From an uncultured Clostridia bacterium (lineage in GTDB: Bacteria; Bacillota; Clostridia; TANB77; CAG-508): a stretch of 64,000 nucleotides of DNA. The stretch is from positions 3,777 to 67,776 of the forward strand of contig CAPIEU010000008.1 in NCBI GenBank assembly GCA_948630815.1, given 5' to 3'. Below are positions 19,269 to 28,530 of this stretch, piece after piece. A model generated the notes under the pieces. That model was not told the origin of the DNA and searched no databases. It worked only from the letters and a program-made list of their open reading frames with translations. A program made the translations under genes and the position numbers. How positions within the stretch are numbered: position 1 is the first letter of the stretch; every line of letters begins with the position of its first letter.

Positions 19269-21246
19269 TTAACCTATTGCTTTTTTCTTTTTTGCATTTA
19301 CTATGTTGTTTAAGTTGGTTTCAACAAACTCAAATTCTTTGGCTGTTGGTGTTATTTGTAAAATTGCTGTGTCTCCACCTACTTTTAATAATCCTTCTCC
19401 TTTTAAACAAGTTACTAAGAATCCTGCTTCTCCTTCTGAAAGTTTGAATACTTCTTTTAGGTATGCAATTTCAGATTTATCCTGTGCCAAAAATAGCTTT
19501 GTATCTGATGAGGTTAGTACTGCTTGTGCTTCTGGTTTTTCGTAGAAGTCTTGAAACCTTTGTGAAATTATTGCAAGTGATACATTTCTTTTTCTTGCAC
19601 GTCTTGCCATTGTGTTTAAGAAGTCTACTGCTTCTGGGTATGGAAGTAACATCCATGCTTCATCTACTAACACCCTTTTTTTACTTGCTTTTGTTCTATC
19701 TTCTGAATTTTTCTTTACGTATTTTTCCCATATCCATGAAAGTAAGATTTGTTGTGCAAGTGGTCTTGCGAATCTTTCTTCTAACTGTGATATGTCTAGG
19801 TTTATAAATGGTGCTCCATCTAATAGTTCAAATGTTGATTGTCCATCAAAGTATGCCATTTGTCCTTCATATTCTCTAATGTATTGTTTCATTACTTTTA
19901 ATAGATAACTATAGTGGAATTTGTAATCTTGATTATCGTTTTCTTCTGCCTTTTTTTGTATTCTTTTATACCAACTTCCTATTGTAGGCATTGTTTTCTT
20001 TCTTTTTGCTAACATATCTCCACTAAATCCTGTTCCACTTGCTTCATATAAACTTGAAGGGTCGTTTGTAATTCCGTGCTTCTGCATATTCTTCACCAAT
20101 TGCTTCTGCTATTATTTGTTTTGTTAGTTCGTTTACTTCTTTGCTTCTTGTACTTCCTCTTGCCATTGTAAGTAATGCTTGTGTTACGTCTTCTACTTTG
20201 TTTTCTACATTTAGTACTACTCTTTCTTTTCCTGTTATTTCGTCTTTTATTATTTCTGGTTCTATATCAAATAAATTTATTATTGTTTTTGAGTTTGGTC
20301 CTAATACAACATTAATTCCTCCTAGGGATTCTGCAACTATAGAATATTCACCCTCTGCATCTAGTGCTAAACTTTCTATTCCCATTAACACTGCTGACCT
20401 TGATATTAATGTTTTCATTGTTACAGATTTACCAGCACCTGATTTTGCGAATATTACCATATTGTAATTTGAAAGTGATGGATGGAAGTTATCAAATAAG
20501 ATTGGTACTCCTGTTTGTTTATTAAATCCAAGTGGAACTCCTGTAGGATGTCCTACTTCTGATGTTGTAAATGGGAATATTGTTCCCATTGAACGTCTAT
20601 CGAATGTATGTACTTTTTTTATTTTATTATCCATTAATGGTAGGTTGCTTTTAAATGTATCTTCTTGTATGCCCCATGCACTTTTTATACTTACTAATGA
20701 TTTAGACATTTCTGTTGCAAGTAAACTTGTAAATTTGTCTAAGTCTTCTAGGCTATATGCAAATAGTGTTGATACTATTGATGCTTCATATAGTTTGTTA
20801 AATCCTGCCGCTATTTCATCTCTTAGTTGTTCTGCTTCATATCTTTTTTGCCCTACTGTACTTTGTCTATTTATATTTCCTCTATCTGCTGCTACAATTC
20901 TTTCTGTTTCTAATTGGTTTATTACTCTGTTTAATTCGTTTTGTGATTTTGCTTCTGGTACAGGGTTTATATATATTGATGTGTTTACATCTCCAAATAA
21001 GTATAAATCTCTAAATAGTTCTGGAAATATTGCCATTCTAGGTAGTGCTGATACAAAGAAACTTCTTGCATATCTTTTTGTATTTGATACGATTTCTAGG
21101 TGATCTATGTTTGAGGCATCTATTCCTGATGGAGCAATTAATTCTTTTATTGTTTTTTGTTTTAATATGTTGTATTGTTGTTCATTATTCTGCACTATGT
21201 TTTGGTTTTCTTCCTCTTTTTTTAGGTTTTGCTTCTTCCCCCACAT
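19269..21246 (-). CDS. VirB4-type secretion ATPase (+1 shift at codon 391)
   Basis: This AAA+ ATPase powers type IV machines. Walker A is FAKSGAGKSVTMK and Walker B is KRVLVDEAW. The start at 21246 has GGAGGAG upstream. At CGG (20076-20074) the zero frame stops after a few residues; skipping the C joins EEYAEA to GITNDPSSLYEA and yields one 658-residue protein of normal size. The two ATPase motifs lie on opposite sides of the shift, so no active enzyme can form without it. The start overlaps the preceding TraC-like gene by 62 bases. Confidence 0.85.
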
Positions 21247-22543
21247 TAGTATCTCCTCCTTCTTCTTTGGTTTCTTGGGCAGATACAAGACCTGCCCCTA
21301 CATTTTCTTGTTTCTTTGGTCTACCTCTTCTTTTTATGTTTGTGTTTTTAGCATTGGCATCTGTTTCTTGGGCAGACACGGGACCTGCCCCTACATTTTC
21401 TTCTTTTATTAGTTCTATTGATTGATTTGCTGTATCTTTTCCTAAATATGCTGCGTTTTGTCTTAGTATTGCTTCTGCTCTTTCACGAATTAGCTCTCCA
21501 AATCGTGCTTGCTTTCTTTCTATTTCTTGTTGTTTTTTTGTTCTTACTTGTATTACTTTTTCGTTTACTAAAGCTAGTGCTTGTTTTTCTATTTCTTGGT
21601 CTAATACTTTCATTTTTTTATTTAATACATCTGGTGCAGTTGTATATAATTCTTCATATCCTGCACGTGCCGCCTTATCTATTCCAAATACTTCTGCTTC
21701 ATCACGGTTGTATGCTACATATAATAAATCTATTAGTTCTTCTGATGTCATTATTTTTCCGCCTACTTCACATCCTGCAAGTGTTCTTATTATTGATTGT
21801 GATTTTGTATATAGTTCTTGGAAAGCTAGGTTTTTTATTTCTTCTTTATCAAATGCACTATTTCCTAAATCTTCTGGATAATATGGTATGATTATGTAAT
21901 ATTTTTTACTTAGTACGTTTTTATTTAAGCTCATTCTTTCTGTATTTGCTATTATATCTTTTCCATATTCATATAGGTTTGTTTGTTTTGTTACTTCGTA
22001 AAATTCTTTTTCTAGTTCTTCAGTAGGATATTCTCCAGATTGTAGTTTTTTAAGATACGCATTTTTCTTTTTTTCTAATTCTATTTCTATTTCTTGTAAT
22101 TTTTTTCTGTATCCTTCTAAACTGCTGTTTAAGTTTACTGTTCTTGTTTGTACATATATTTGTATTGGATGCCTTAATGTGTTTAGGAATTGTAAAAATC
22201 CTTCTTCTACTGATACTTTCTCTGTTTCTGACATTAGGTCGTAATTTACGCCTTGGCATTCTACTACCATTAAATATTTATTTCCATTTTTTTGTACAAT
22301 CATATTATCTTGTATTTTATCAAATTCCATGAATTTGAATATTGATTCTTTTGTGTATTCTTTTGCTATTTTTTTTGCATCACTTGATGGTTGTTTGTTA
22401 GTATCTGTAATTTTATCTTTATCGTCTTTTTGTTTTGATTTAAATTTTACTACTAATAATACTACTGCAAGTGCCATTAATATAAATATCATAACCATAA
22501 GTACTATCATTAATATATTTGTTAGTTGCTCTGCACTATTCAT
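21185..22543 (-). CDS. TraC/VirB4 N-terminal-like protein with one membrane helix
   Basis: The start at 22543 is supported by GAGGAGG and overlaps the PrgI gene end by 8 bases. The 452 residues hold one membrane helix (about 10-33), a domain like the VirB4/TraC N-terminal region (FDKIQDNMIVQKNGNKYLMV, then LNTLRHPIQIYVQTR), and a long coiled coil. No Walker motif is present. Gram-positive systems often pair such a protein with VirB4. The C-terminal tail (from about residue 385) contains two translated palindromic repeats reading VGAGPVSAQ and VGAGLVSAQ, separated by basic segments (RRGRPKK, KKRGRKPK). Confidence 0.7.
   Translation of the reverse strand: MNSAEQLTNILMIVLMVMIFILMALAVVLLVVKFKSKQKDDKDKITDTNKQPSSDAKKIAKEYTKESIFKFMEFDKIQDNMIVQKNGNKYLMVVECQGVNYDLMSETEKVSVEEGFLQFLNTLRHPIQIYVQTRTVNLNSSLEGYRKKLQEIEIELEKKKNAYLKKLQSGEYPTEELEKEFYEVTKQTNLYEYGKDIIANTERMSLNKNVLSKKYYIIIPYYPEDLGNSAFDKEEIKNLAFQELYTKSQSIIRTLAGCEVGGKIMTSEELIDLLYVAYNRDEAEVFGIDKAARAGYEELYTTAPDVLNKKMKVLDQEIEKQALALVNEKVIQVRTKKQQEIERKQARFGELIRERAEAILRQNAAYLGKDTANQSIELIKEENVGAGPVSAQETDANAKNTNIKRRGRPKKQENVGAGLVSAQETKEEGGDTNVGEEAKPKKRGRKPKHSAE
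21275..21303. repeat. Dispersed palindromic repeat inside a coding region (copy a)
   Basis: GGGCAGATACAAGACCTGCC followed by CCTACA is the intergenic family sequence. Here it is read in frame on the minus strand as NVGAGLVSAQ. Confidence 0.85.
21368..21396. repeat. Dispersed palindromic repeat inside a coding region (copy b)
   Basis: GGGCAGACACGGGACCTGCC followed by CCTACA is translated on the minus strand as NVGAGPVSAQ, 93 bases from copy a. Confidence 0.85.
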
Positions 22544-22883
22544 CTTTTGTTTCCTCCTCATCATATACATATATCTTACTGTTTGATTTTTTGAATTTTA
22601 TTGCTCTTAGTATAATTTCATCTATTGGTTCTCCACCTACTTTTTTTGTAAAAGCAAATGAACCAATATTAGGCATTTTAAAGGTTCCTATTGCAAATCC
22701 TATTAATGCAAATATTGCTATTAGTACCATTCCTATTAGTCCTACTCCAAATGCACTTAATATGAGGTTAAAGAAAAATCCTACTGCCGCTCCAATTCCT
22801 GTATAAATAAGAGATTTTCCTGTAAATATAAATAGTATTCTTCCTTCATCTTTTACATTTCTTGGTATATAATATGGTCCCAT
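22536..22883 (-). CDS. PrgI-family membrane protein of the secretion-like cluster
   Basis: The protein has 115 residues, and its start at 22883 has GGAGG close by (an upstream in-frame ATG lacks one). It opens with YYIPRNVKDEGRIL and has two membrane helices (about residues 25-60), followed by a short polar tail. This plan and the IPRNV-type opening are typical of PrgI proteins, which are encoded directly before VirB4 in Gram-positive type IV clusters, as here. The exact role is not known. Confidence 0.75.
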   Translation of the reverse strand: MGPYYIPRNVKDEGRILFIFTGKSLIYTGIGAAVGFFFNLILSAFGVGLIGMVLIAIFALIGFAIGTFKMPNIGSFAFTKKVGGEPIDEIILRAIKFKKSNSKIYVYDEEETKDE

Positions 22884-22946
22884 AGCTCTTTTTCCTCCTT
22901 TATCCGTTATTACCATTATACCAAATAAAGCTACAAAATGTAACAT

Positions 22947-23253
22947 ATTATACTAAAATATTATATTTTTAATGTATTTGTAACAAGGGTGTAACAATGA
23001 GTTTGAGGTTTGGTTTTCATAAATTATTTTATGTTTATATAGGTGTTAGATGACAAATCTAGCTTTGCTAAGATTTCCCTATACTTTTTATACGTATTAA
23101 ATTACAGCAAAGCTTAAAGATTTGTCGACGCGAAAAATTTATGAAATAAATTTTTCTGTGCAATGTCTGTTTTTTTAATAGAAAATGTAATTTTCTATTA
23201 AAAAAACTAGGGATTTCTTATATCCCTAGTATCTTTTGTTTATAATTATTATT
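22947..23253. other. Intergenic stretch rich in hairpins
   Basis: No gene is seen. It holds an inverted repeat GACAAATCTAGCTTTGCT with AGCAAAGCTTAAAGATTTGTC (23051-23137), a short AAAAATTTAT hairpin and two strong stems described separately. Confidence 0.6.
23171..23230 (-). terminator. Double terminator after the pilin gene
   Basis: On the minus strand CTAGGGAT pairs with ATCCCTAG (about 23207-23229), followed by T6. A second 16-bp perfect stem, TTTTTTAATAGAAAAT with its complement (23171-23186 and 23190-23205), is next. This should limit read-through from the pilin gene into prgI. Confidence 0.75.
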
Positions 23254-23634
23254 TTATGTTACACTTGGTTTATTTAGTGCATTTGCCATATCATATACTA
23301 CTCCTACTATTGTTGATGAAGCAAATATTAATATTGCACCAATTATGTATGGTATCATTGATTTTTTGTAATCAGCTTTTTCTTCTGCACTACCCATCAT
23401 ATATTTAATACCAAGTACTAATAATATAACTACCGCTACAATTACACCAACTATTCTAACAACTGCTATAATTGAATTTCCTAAATTTGTTATGTTATTT
23501 GTATTTACATCTACTCCTGTTGTACCATCTAGTTTTTGTAAAACATCTCCCGCAGTTGCAAATGAACTTACACTAATTGTAACTATTGTAAGTACTATTA
23601 ATAATGTTACTATTATTTTGTTTGTCTTTTTCAT
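23254..23634 (-). CDS. VirB2/TrbC-type pilin-like protein 1
   Basis: The protein has 126 residues and an AGGAGG site. A signal peptide (about residues 1-27) is followed by a short polar segment and two membrane helices, IIAVVRIVGVIVAVVILLVL and MIPYIIGAILIFASSTIV, separated by the polar turn GSAEEKADYKKS. This is the plan of VirB2-like T4SS pilins. The same turn (EEKADYK, EDKAKVK, AEKASYK) recurs in the two upstream genes, so the three are paralogues at least in this domain. Confidence 0.75.
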   Translation of the reverse strand: MKKTNKIIVTLLIVLTIVTISVSSFATAGDVLQKLDGTTGVDVNTNNITNLGNSIIAVVRIVGVIVAVVILLVLGIKYMMGSAEEKADYKKSMIPYIIGAILIFASSTIVGVVYDMANALNKPSVT

Positions 23635-23833
23635 AATTTTCCTCCTATATTTTATTTATAATTTTTTTATTTTAATTACTCTATTTTAAGAGTTAATATT
23701 AAAAACTTATTTAAAGCATAAAATTGCCTTTATATACTATATATTATAACTGTTTTTTTATGGTTTGTCTATACTTTTTTTAAATTTTTTCGAATTTATG
23801 TAAATTTTGGGATAATTTGTAATATTAAAGTAT

Positions 23834-24805
23834 TTATGCTATACCAGAAAGAAGTACTATTGCTAGTTTCCATATTGTGAATGCTCCAAATATTACAACA
23901 CATCCTGCTATATATGGAACTAATGATTCTTTTACTTTTGCTTTATCTTCTGCACTTGCAAGCATAAATTTAATTGCTAAATACATTCCAACAGCTACTG
24001 CTAAGAACACTCCTATTCCTAATAATATATTATATAAAGTGTTTGAACCTGCCTGTAAATTGCTTATAGATATTTTACTATCTCCATCTTTTCCTTGATT
24101 TATAAAGTCCTTTGATTCTCCTATTATTTCATCTATTGTATGAGAACTATTTGGAGTTGACGTTCCTAAAAGCCCATGCTGTTTGTCTTTATCCTTATTT
24201 AAATCATCATGTTCTTGTTTTTCTTCTTGTTTTTCATCATAAGCAGTTTTATATGTAGAATCCATTTCTTTAATCCTACGTGATACTGGTTCTGCGTATG
24301 TTGCTATAAGGTCTCTATCATTACTTGATTTTAAATATTCTTTTATTTTCGCGTCTAAATCTTTTAATTCTTGTAAGCTCATTGTATTAATACGAGGCAT
24401 AAGTGCATCAATTTCTTCTTTTAATGTTTTTCTTTCTTCTTCCTTTGGTACTGATGGTAAATTACCAGTTTTAACAGATGTTAATGCTGCTTGTGCTGCT
24501 TTATAATGTATTGAATCCATTGTTCCACCTGTCCAAATTCCTTCATCATGTCCATATGATTTTTTTAATTGTTCTATTAATCTTTCATTGTTACCACATA
24601 CATCTATTATTTTCTGTGCCAATTTTGCTTCTTTTACTGCTTCTTCTTCTCTATTTCCTAATTCGTTAGAATACTTTAGTAATTCTCCTACAATAGGATA
24701 TAATTCATCACCTTCATATAATTCTATTTGAGCATAACACCTAGTAGCAACCATTGTTATAACTAGCATTATTATAATAGATATTATCTTTTTATATGTT
24801 TTCAT
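23834..24805 (-). CDS. Pilin-like protein 2 with long extracellular domain
   Basis: The 323-residue protein has a signal peptide, about 200 mostly helical polar residues (LNKDKDKQHG, Lys/Glu-rich) and a C-terminal VirB2-like pair of membrane helices around ASAEDKAKVKESLVPYI. The pilin module is thus fused to an exposed helical domain with no family known to me. A GGCGGTGA site precedes the ATG. It may cap or anchor the pilus; that is inference. Confidence 0.65.
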   Translation of the reverse strand: MKTYKKIISIIIMLVITMVATRCYAQIELYEGDELYPIVGELLKYSNELGNREEEAVKEAKLAQKIIDVCGNNERLIEQLKKSYGHDEGIWTGGTMDSIHYKAAQAALTSVKTGNLPSVPKEEERKTLKEEIDALMPRINTMSLQELKDLDAKIKEYLKSSNDRDLIATYAEPVSRRIKEMDSTYKTAYDEKQEEKQEHDDLNKDKDKQHGLLGTSTPNSSHTIDEIIGESKDFINQGKDGDSKISISNLQAGSNTLYNILLGIGVFLAVAVGMYLAIKFMLASAEDKAKVKESLVPYIAGCVVIFGAFTIWKLAIVLLSGIA

Positions 24806-24825
24806 TTATTTCACCGCCTTATGTT

Positions 24826-25245
24826 TTAAAAGTTTATTCCTTTAACTAAATCGTATATTATTCCTAATACATTTGGTATTGTAAATAACATTATTGCACC
24901 TATTAAATATGGTATCATTGTTTCTTTATATGATGCTTTTTCAGCTGTACTTCCAAACATATATCTTAATCCTATTACCATTAATGCTACTACTGCTATT
25001 ACTGTTCCTACTACTCTCATAGTTCCTATTAGTACATTTCCCATATTTATAAATTGTGTATTTCCTCCTGTTGTATCTGTTGGTTTATAATCATTGGGAT
25101 TTAATATTGGATAATTTATATCGTGTTTATCTGTTACGCTACCTCCTCCTTTATCCGTAGCAGAAACATAGCTTATATTACTACATAATACAACTGTAAT
25201 TATCATTATTATAATTATGCTTACTATTTTTTTTGATTTATTCAT
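24826..25245 (-). CDS. VirB2/TrbC-type pilin-like protein 3
   Basis: The start at 25245 has AGGGAG upstream; a longer frame to 25320 has none. The 139 residues contain a signal peptide, a Gly/Asp/Asn-rich mature N terminus and two membrane helices flanking FGSTAEKASYKETMIPYL. It is the first gene of the minus-strand secretion-like cluster. Confidence 0.75.
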   Translation of the reverse strand: MNKSKKIVSIIIIMIITVVLCSNISYVSATDKGGGSVTDKHDINYPILNPNDYKPTDTTGGNTQFINMGNVLIGTMRVVGTVIAVVALMVIGLRYMFGSTAEKASYKETMIPYLIGAIMLFTIPNVLGIIYDLVKGINF

Positions 25246-25320
25246 TTCTTTCTCCCTACTATTTTTTACATACTTAATTCTATTATATATTATTTTCCAA
25301 TATTTTTCAATAATTGACAA

Positions 25321-25670
25321 TCTTTTTTACATAAATCTTGAAAAATACATATTTTTGTAACATTTGTGTAAAATGTATGTAAGTCCGCTCCATCTTGCTG
25401 AATGTAGGGCAAGATGGAGCGGATTAATATGCTATTACCTTTAACAACAAAAGAGACTTCGCCTCACGGACAGAAATCGCTCGCCTCTACATCGTTTGCA
25501 TTAAATTTATCGTTGAGGGTTGCATATTATGCAACCCCTACAACATTTGCAATTTGTTTTGTTGGTTTTTCTTTTGGGCAGATACGAGGTCCTCCCCTAT
25601 ATTTTATAATGTAAAAAAGAACAGATAATACTTATTTTTATAAAATAAATATTATTACTGTTCTTTTTTA
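25321..25670. repeat. Repeat cluster and terminator
   Basis: It contains a 15-bp perfect inverted repeat TCCGCTCCATCTTGC (25384-25398, 25409-25423), a GAGGGTTGCATATTATGCAA palindrome (25515-25534), a degenerate GGGCAGATACGAGGTCCTCC copy (25576-25595) and a terminator stem AAAAAAGAACAG with CTGTTCTTTTTT (25613-25669) after the Spo0E-like gene. No other gene is seen. Confidence 0.65.
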
Positions 25671-25688
25671 TCTATTTCTTTTGTTTTA

Positions 25689-25844
25689 TTATTCTTTTGT
25701 TCTTTTTAGCCTTTCGTTGCTTATATATTTTGCTATTAGTTCATCTAATTCTACACTTAATTTATATACTTTGCTATATTCTTCGCCTTGCTCTATGCTT
25801 TTGTTTAACTCATCTCTTTTTTTACATATTTCATCATTTAGCAT
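25689..25844 (-). CDS. Spo0E-like aspartyl-phosphate phosphatase
   Basis: The protein has 51 residues and a GGAGAG site eight bases before the ATG. Two amphipathic helices carry KLSVELDELIAKYI, which matches the Ser-x-x-x-Asp signature of the Spo0E family. These small proteins remove phosphate from response regulators such as Spo0A and so hold back sporulation. The match is short but typical in length and motif, and a terminator follows. Confidence 0.65.
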   Translation of the reverse strand: MLNDEICKKRDELNKSIEQGEEYSKVYKLSVELDELIAKYISNERLKRTKE

Positions 25845-25972
25845 ATGCATCTCTCCTTTTTAAGCATTTTTATCTTTTGTATATTTTAAAAATACCATAT
25901 TTTTACATTATAGTCAATAAAAAAACAGCATTTTTCTTAGGAATTATGCGACATTATGCGATTTTAAGCAAT

Positions 25973-26765
25973 CTATTTTTTGTTTTTAAGGCATTTATTT
26001 TCTTTTTTTGCTATTATTATACAAAATACTACAAATAATACAAACGATAAAACTCCGAGATATTCTTAAATTATATAACATTAAACTGTCGATTCTTAGG
26101 TTTTCTATTATCATTCTTATGAATGAATACATTATTATGTAGTAATATGTTATTTGTCCTTGATATTTTCTTTTTTTCGATATTTTATTTAATATTATGA
26201 ATATTATAAAGTTACAAATTGATTCATATAGGAATGTTGGATGTACATATTGTATTTCATTTTGTATTTGTATTCCCATTTTCCATGGAAGATTAGTATT
26301 AGTTCCATATGCTTCTACATTTATAAAGTTTCCCCATCTTCCTATACCTTGTCCTAATGCTAAAAATGGTACTATGTAATCGGTTAAATCTAATAGGTCT
26401 ATTTTTCTTTTTTTACAGAATATGTATGCTACCGTTAATCCTCCTATTATTCCACCATATATTGCAAGTCCTCCATCTTTTACGTTTAATATGTCTATTA
26501 TGTTTTGATAATCTTCTAAACTAAATATTACATAGTATATTCTTGCTGATATGAATGATATAGGTATTAGTATTATACTTAAAGTTAGTATGTCATCGAA
26601 TTTTATACCATATTTCCCATCTTGCTTTTTGCATAAGAATAATGCTATTAATATGCCTACGACAATTAAAATAGCATACCAATATACTGGGATGCCAAAA
26701 ATTTCGAATGCAGTTTTATTTATATTTAGTTCTAGATTTAATAATGGAAATGTGATTGTGTTCAT
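25973..26765 (-). CDS. lgt: Prolipoprotein diacylglyceryl transferase (+1 shift near the C terminus)
   Basis: Lgt moves diacylglycerol from phosphatidylglycerol to the lipobox cysteine of prelipoproteins in the membrane. Signature sequences include GGLAIYGGIIGG and GQGIGRWGNFINVEAYG, and the protein has about seven membrane helices. The in-frame CGG (26057-26055) lies in the last helix. Read straight through, the protein ends in a short helix broken by Asn (SILYNNSKKRK). Skipping the C gives RISGVLSFVLFVVFCIIIA and then a basic tail, a full-length final helix, with a 263-residue product. This is the weakest of the shift cases because both frames are hydrophobic. Confidence 0.85.
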
Positions 26766-27049
26766 TTTCTTTCTCCTTGTGTCTTCTTTTGCAATACGCT
26801 CCTAGGTAGTAATATAATTATAAAAGGTTGCATAATTGTTCTCTTTAATAGCAACGAAAAGTATCTTTGCAATTTACATTTTATAAGCCTTGGTGTTGCA
26901 ACCTACAATTATAACATTTTATATGTAGGTTGCTCCAAATCGCACTTCGCTGTCGCTCCGTTTGGTCGCTTACGCGGCTTAAAAATGTAGATTTTCAAGA
27001 TTACTTTTATTGCTATTAATAATATTAAGCACTAAGAAATGTTATATAT
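26766..27049. repeat. Roughly 95-bp dispersed repeat (copy 1)
   Basis: From 26888 to 26980 the unit runs AGCCTTGGTGTTGCAACC to GGTCGCTTACGCGGCT. A second copy in the opposite orientation lies at 63428-63523. Both contain TGTAGGTTGC inverted repeats. No gene is seen. Confidence 0.7.
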
Positions 27050-28324
27050 TTATTTTCCTTTTACTATTGATACAACCATATTGTCTTGTTTAAATACTTC
27101 TTGTAAGACTTGATTTGCATATTCAGTTGTTACTTGCTCATATTCTTCTAAATAATCGAAACTGTTTATTCCTTTAAAGTAATCTGCTAAAAACATTCTT
27201 GCAATATTTGATACATCATTATATTCTGTTACATAGTCTCCGTATATTTTTTTCTTTATTCTATCAAATACTTTTTCTTCTAATCCATTTTCTTTATATT
27301 GTTTGATAGCTTCTTTTAATTCTTTTACTACATTTTGTGGATTTTTTGCTATACCTGTTATTAGTATGTGTGCATAGTTTTTGGAAAATTCATAATCTAA
27401 GTCTGGCTGTGACATTATATCTCCTTGTTCATATAACTTTTTATATGTTTTTGAACTTTTTCCAAGTAACATATATAATATTATTTCTATTGCTATATGT
27501 TTTTTTACTAGTTCTTCTTTTGCTACTACTTTATCTTTAAATCCTATTGCAAATATTGGATTTGTTACGTCCATTGTTACTATTTTTTCTTTAGGTACTA
27601 TTTCATCTTGTTCCTTAGGATATATTCTTTTTATTTCTCCTTGCTGTTCATTTTTTGTTATTCTGTTTTTGATTTCTTGTAATAAGTTTTCTGGTTCAAA
27701 GTCTCCACATACTACTAATAACATATTTGATAGGTTATAAAATGTATTATATGAATTGTATAATATCTCTTTGTTTATTTTACTTATTGATTCTATACTT
27801 CCTGCTATATCTATATTTATAGGGTTTTGTTTATACATTAATTTCATTGCGTTCATATATACTTGCCAGCTTGGCTCATCATCATACATATTTATTTCTT
27901 GACCTATTATTCCTTTTTCTTTTTCTACATTTTGGTCTGTGAAATATGGGTTTTGTACATAGTTCATTAGTTCGTCTAAGGCAGGATAAAAATTGTCTGT
28001 TGCTTCGAATAGGTATGCTGTATGGTCATTTGTTGTGTATGCGTTTGCTTCTACTCCTAAACTTGATAATACGTCTAAACTGTTTGTACCATTTGATTGC
28101 TCAAATAGTTTATGTTCTAAGAAATGTGCTACTCCATCTGGAATGGTTATTTCTTCATTATTTTTTGGCATGATGAAGTGATTATCTATTGAGCCAAAGT
28201 TGGTTCCAAATATTACATATTTTTTGTTTGTATCTTTTTTTGGAATTATCATTACGGTTAGACCGTTTTGTAGTTTTTCAGTAAAAACTTTTTCTTTTAC
28301 TTTTGAGTTTTCTATAATTTGCAT
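27050..28324 (-). CDS. M16-family zinc peptidase (YmfH-like, active subunit)
   Basis: The protein has 424 residues and an AAGGAG site. HFLEHKLFEQ contains the inverted zinc motif HxxEH, with the downstream glutamate in EKGIIGQEINMY, so the catalytic site is intact. It is cytoplasmic (no signal). Two-gene M16 loci of this kind in Firmicutes (YmfF/YmfH) encode an active and an inactive half that form a heterodimeric clamshell. The partner lies directly upstream, with a three-unit tandem repeat between them. Confidence 0.85.
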   Translation of the reverse strand: MQIIENSKVKEKVFTEKLQNGLTVMIIPKKDTNKKYVIFGTNFGSIDNHFIMPKNNEEITIPDGVAHFLEHKLFEQSNGTNSLDVLSSLGVEANAYTTNDHTAYLFEATDNFYPALDELMNYVQNPYFTDQNVEKEKGIIGQEINMYDDEPSWQVYMNAMKLMYKQNPINIDIAGSIESISKINKEILYNSYNTFYNLSNMLLVVCGDFEPENLLQEIKNRITKNEQQGEIKRIYPKEQDEIVPKEKIVTMDVTNPIFAIGFKDKVVAKEELVKKHIAIEIILYMLLGKSSKTYKKLYEQGDIMSQPDLDYEFSKNYAHILITGIAKNPQNVVKELKEAIKQYKENGLEEKVFDRIKKKIYGDYVTEYNDVSNIARMFLADYFKGINSFDYLEEYEQVTTEYANQVLQEVFKQDNMVVSIVKGK

Positions 28325-28365
28325 ATATTTTTTCTCCTTTCGAAATTTGAAGAATTTTTCTTCTG

Positions 28366-28530
28366 GGCAGGCACAAGACCTGCCCCTACGGCATTTGCAT
28401 TTATTTTTATCTGTAAATCTCTTTAGGCAGGCACAAGACCTGCCCCTACAGCGTTTGCATTTATTTTTATCTGTAAATCTCTTTGGGCAGGCACAAGACC
28501 TGCCCCTACAGCGTTTGCATTTATTTCTTG
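28366..28530. repeat. 60-bp tandem repeat, about 2.7 copies
   Basis: GGCAGGCACAAGACCTGCCC starts at 28367, 28427 and 28487, each followed by the same 40-bp spacer. The last copy runs into the end of the upstream M16 gene and supplies its TAA stop. Units are identical except for a few bases. Confidence 0.9.

Noticed and set aside
16699..22332. Long plus-strand frames opposite the secretion genes
   Set aside because: They are Leu/Phe/Ser-rich shadows of AT-rich minus-strand genes and have no sensible start sites.
28366..28530. CRISPR array
   Set aside because: Only about three units, with identical rather than variable spacers, and no cas genes nearby. It is a simple tandem repeat.
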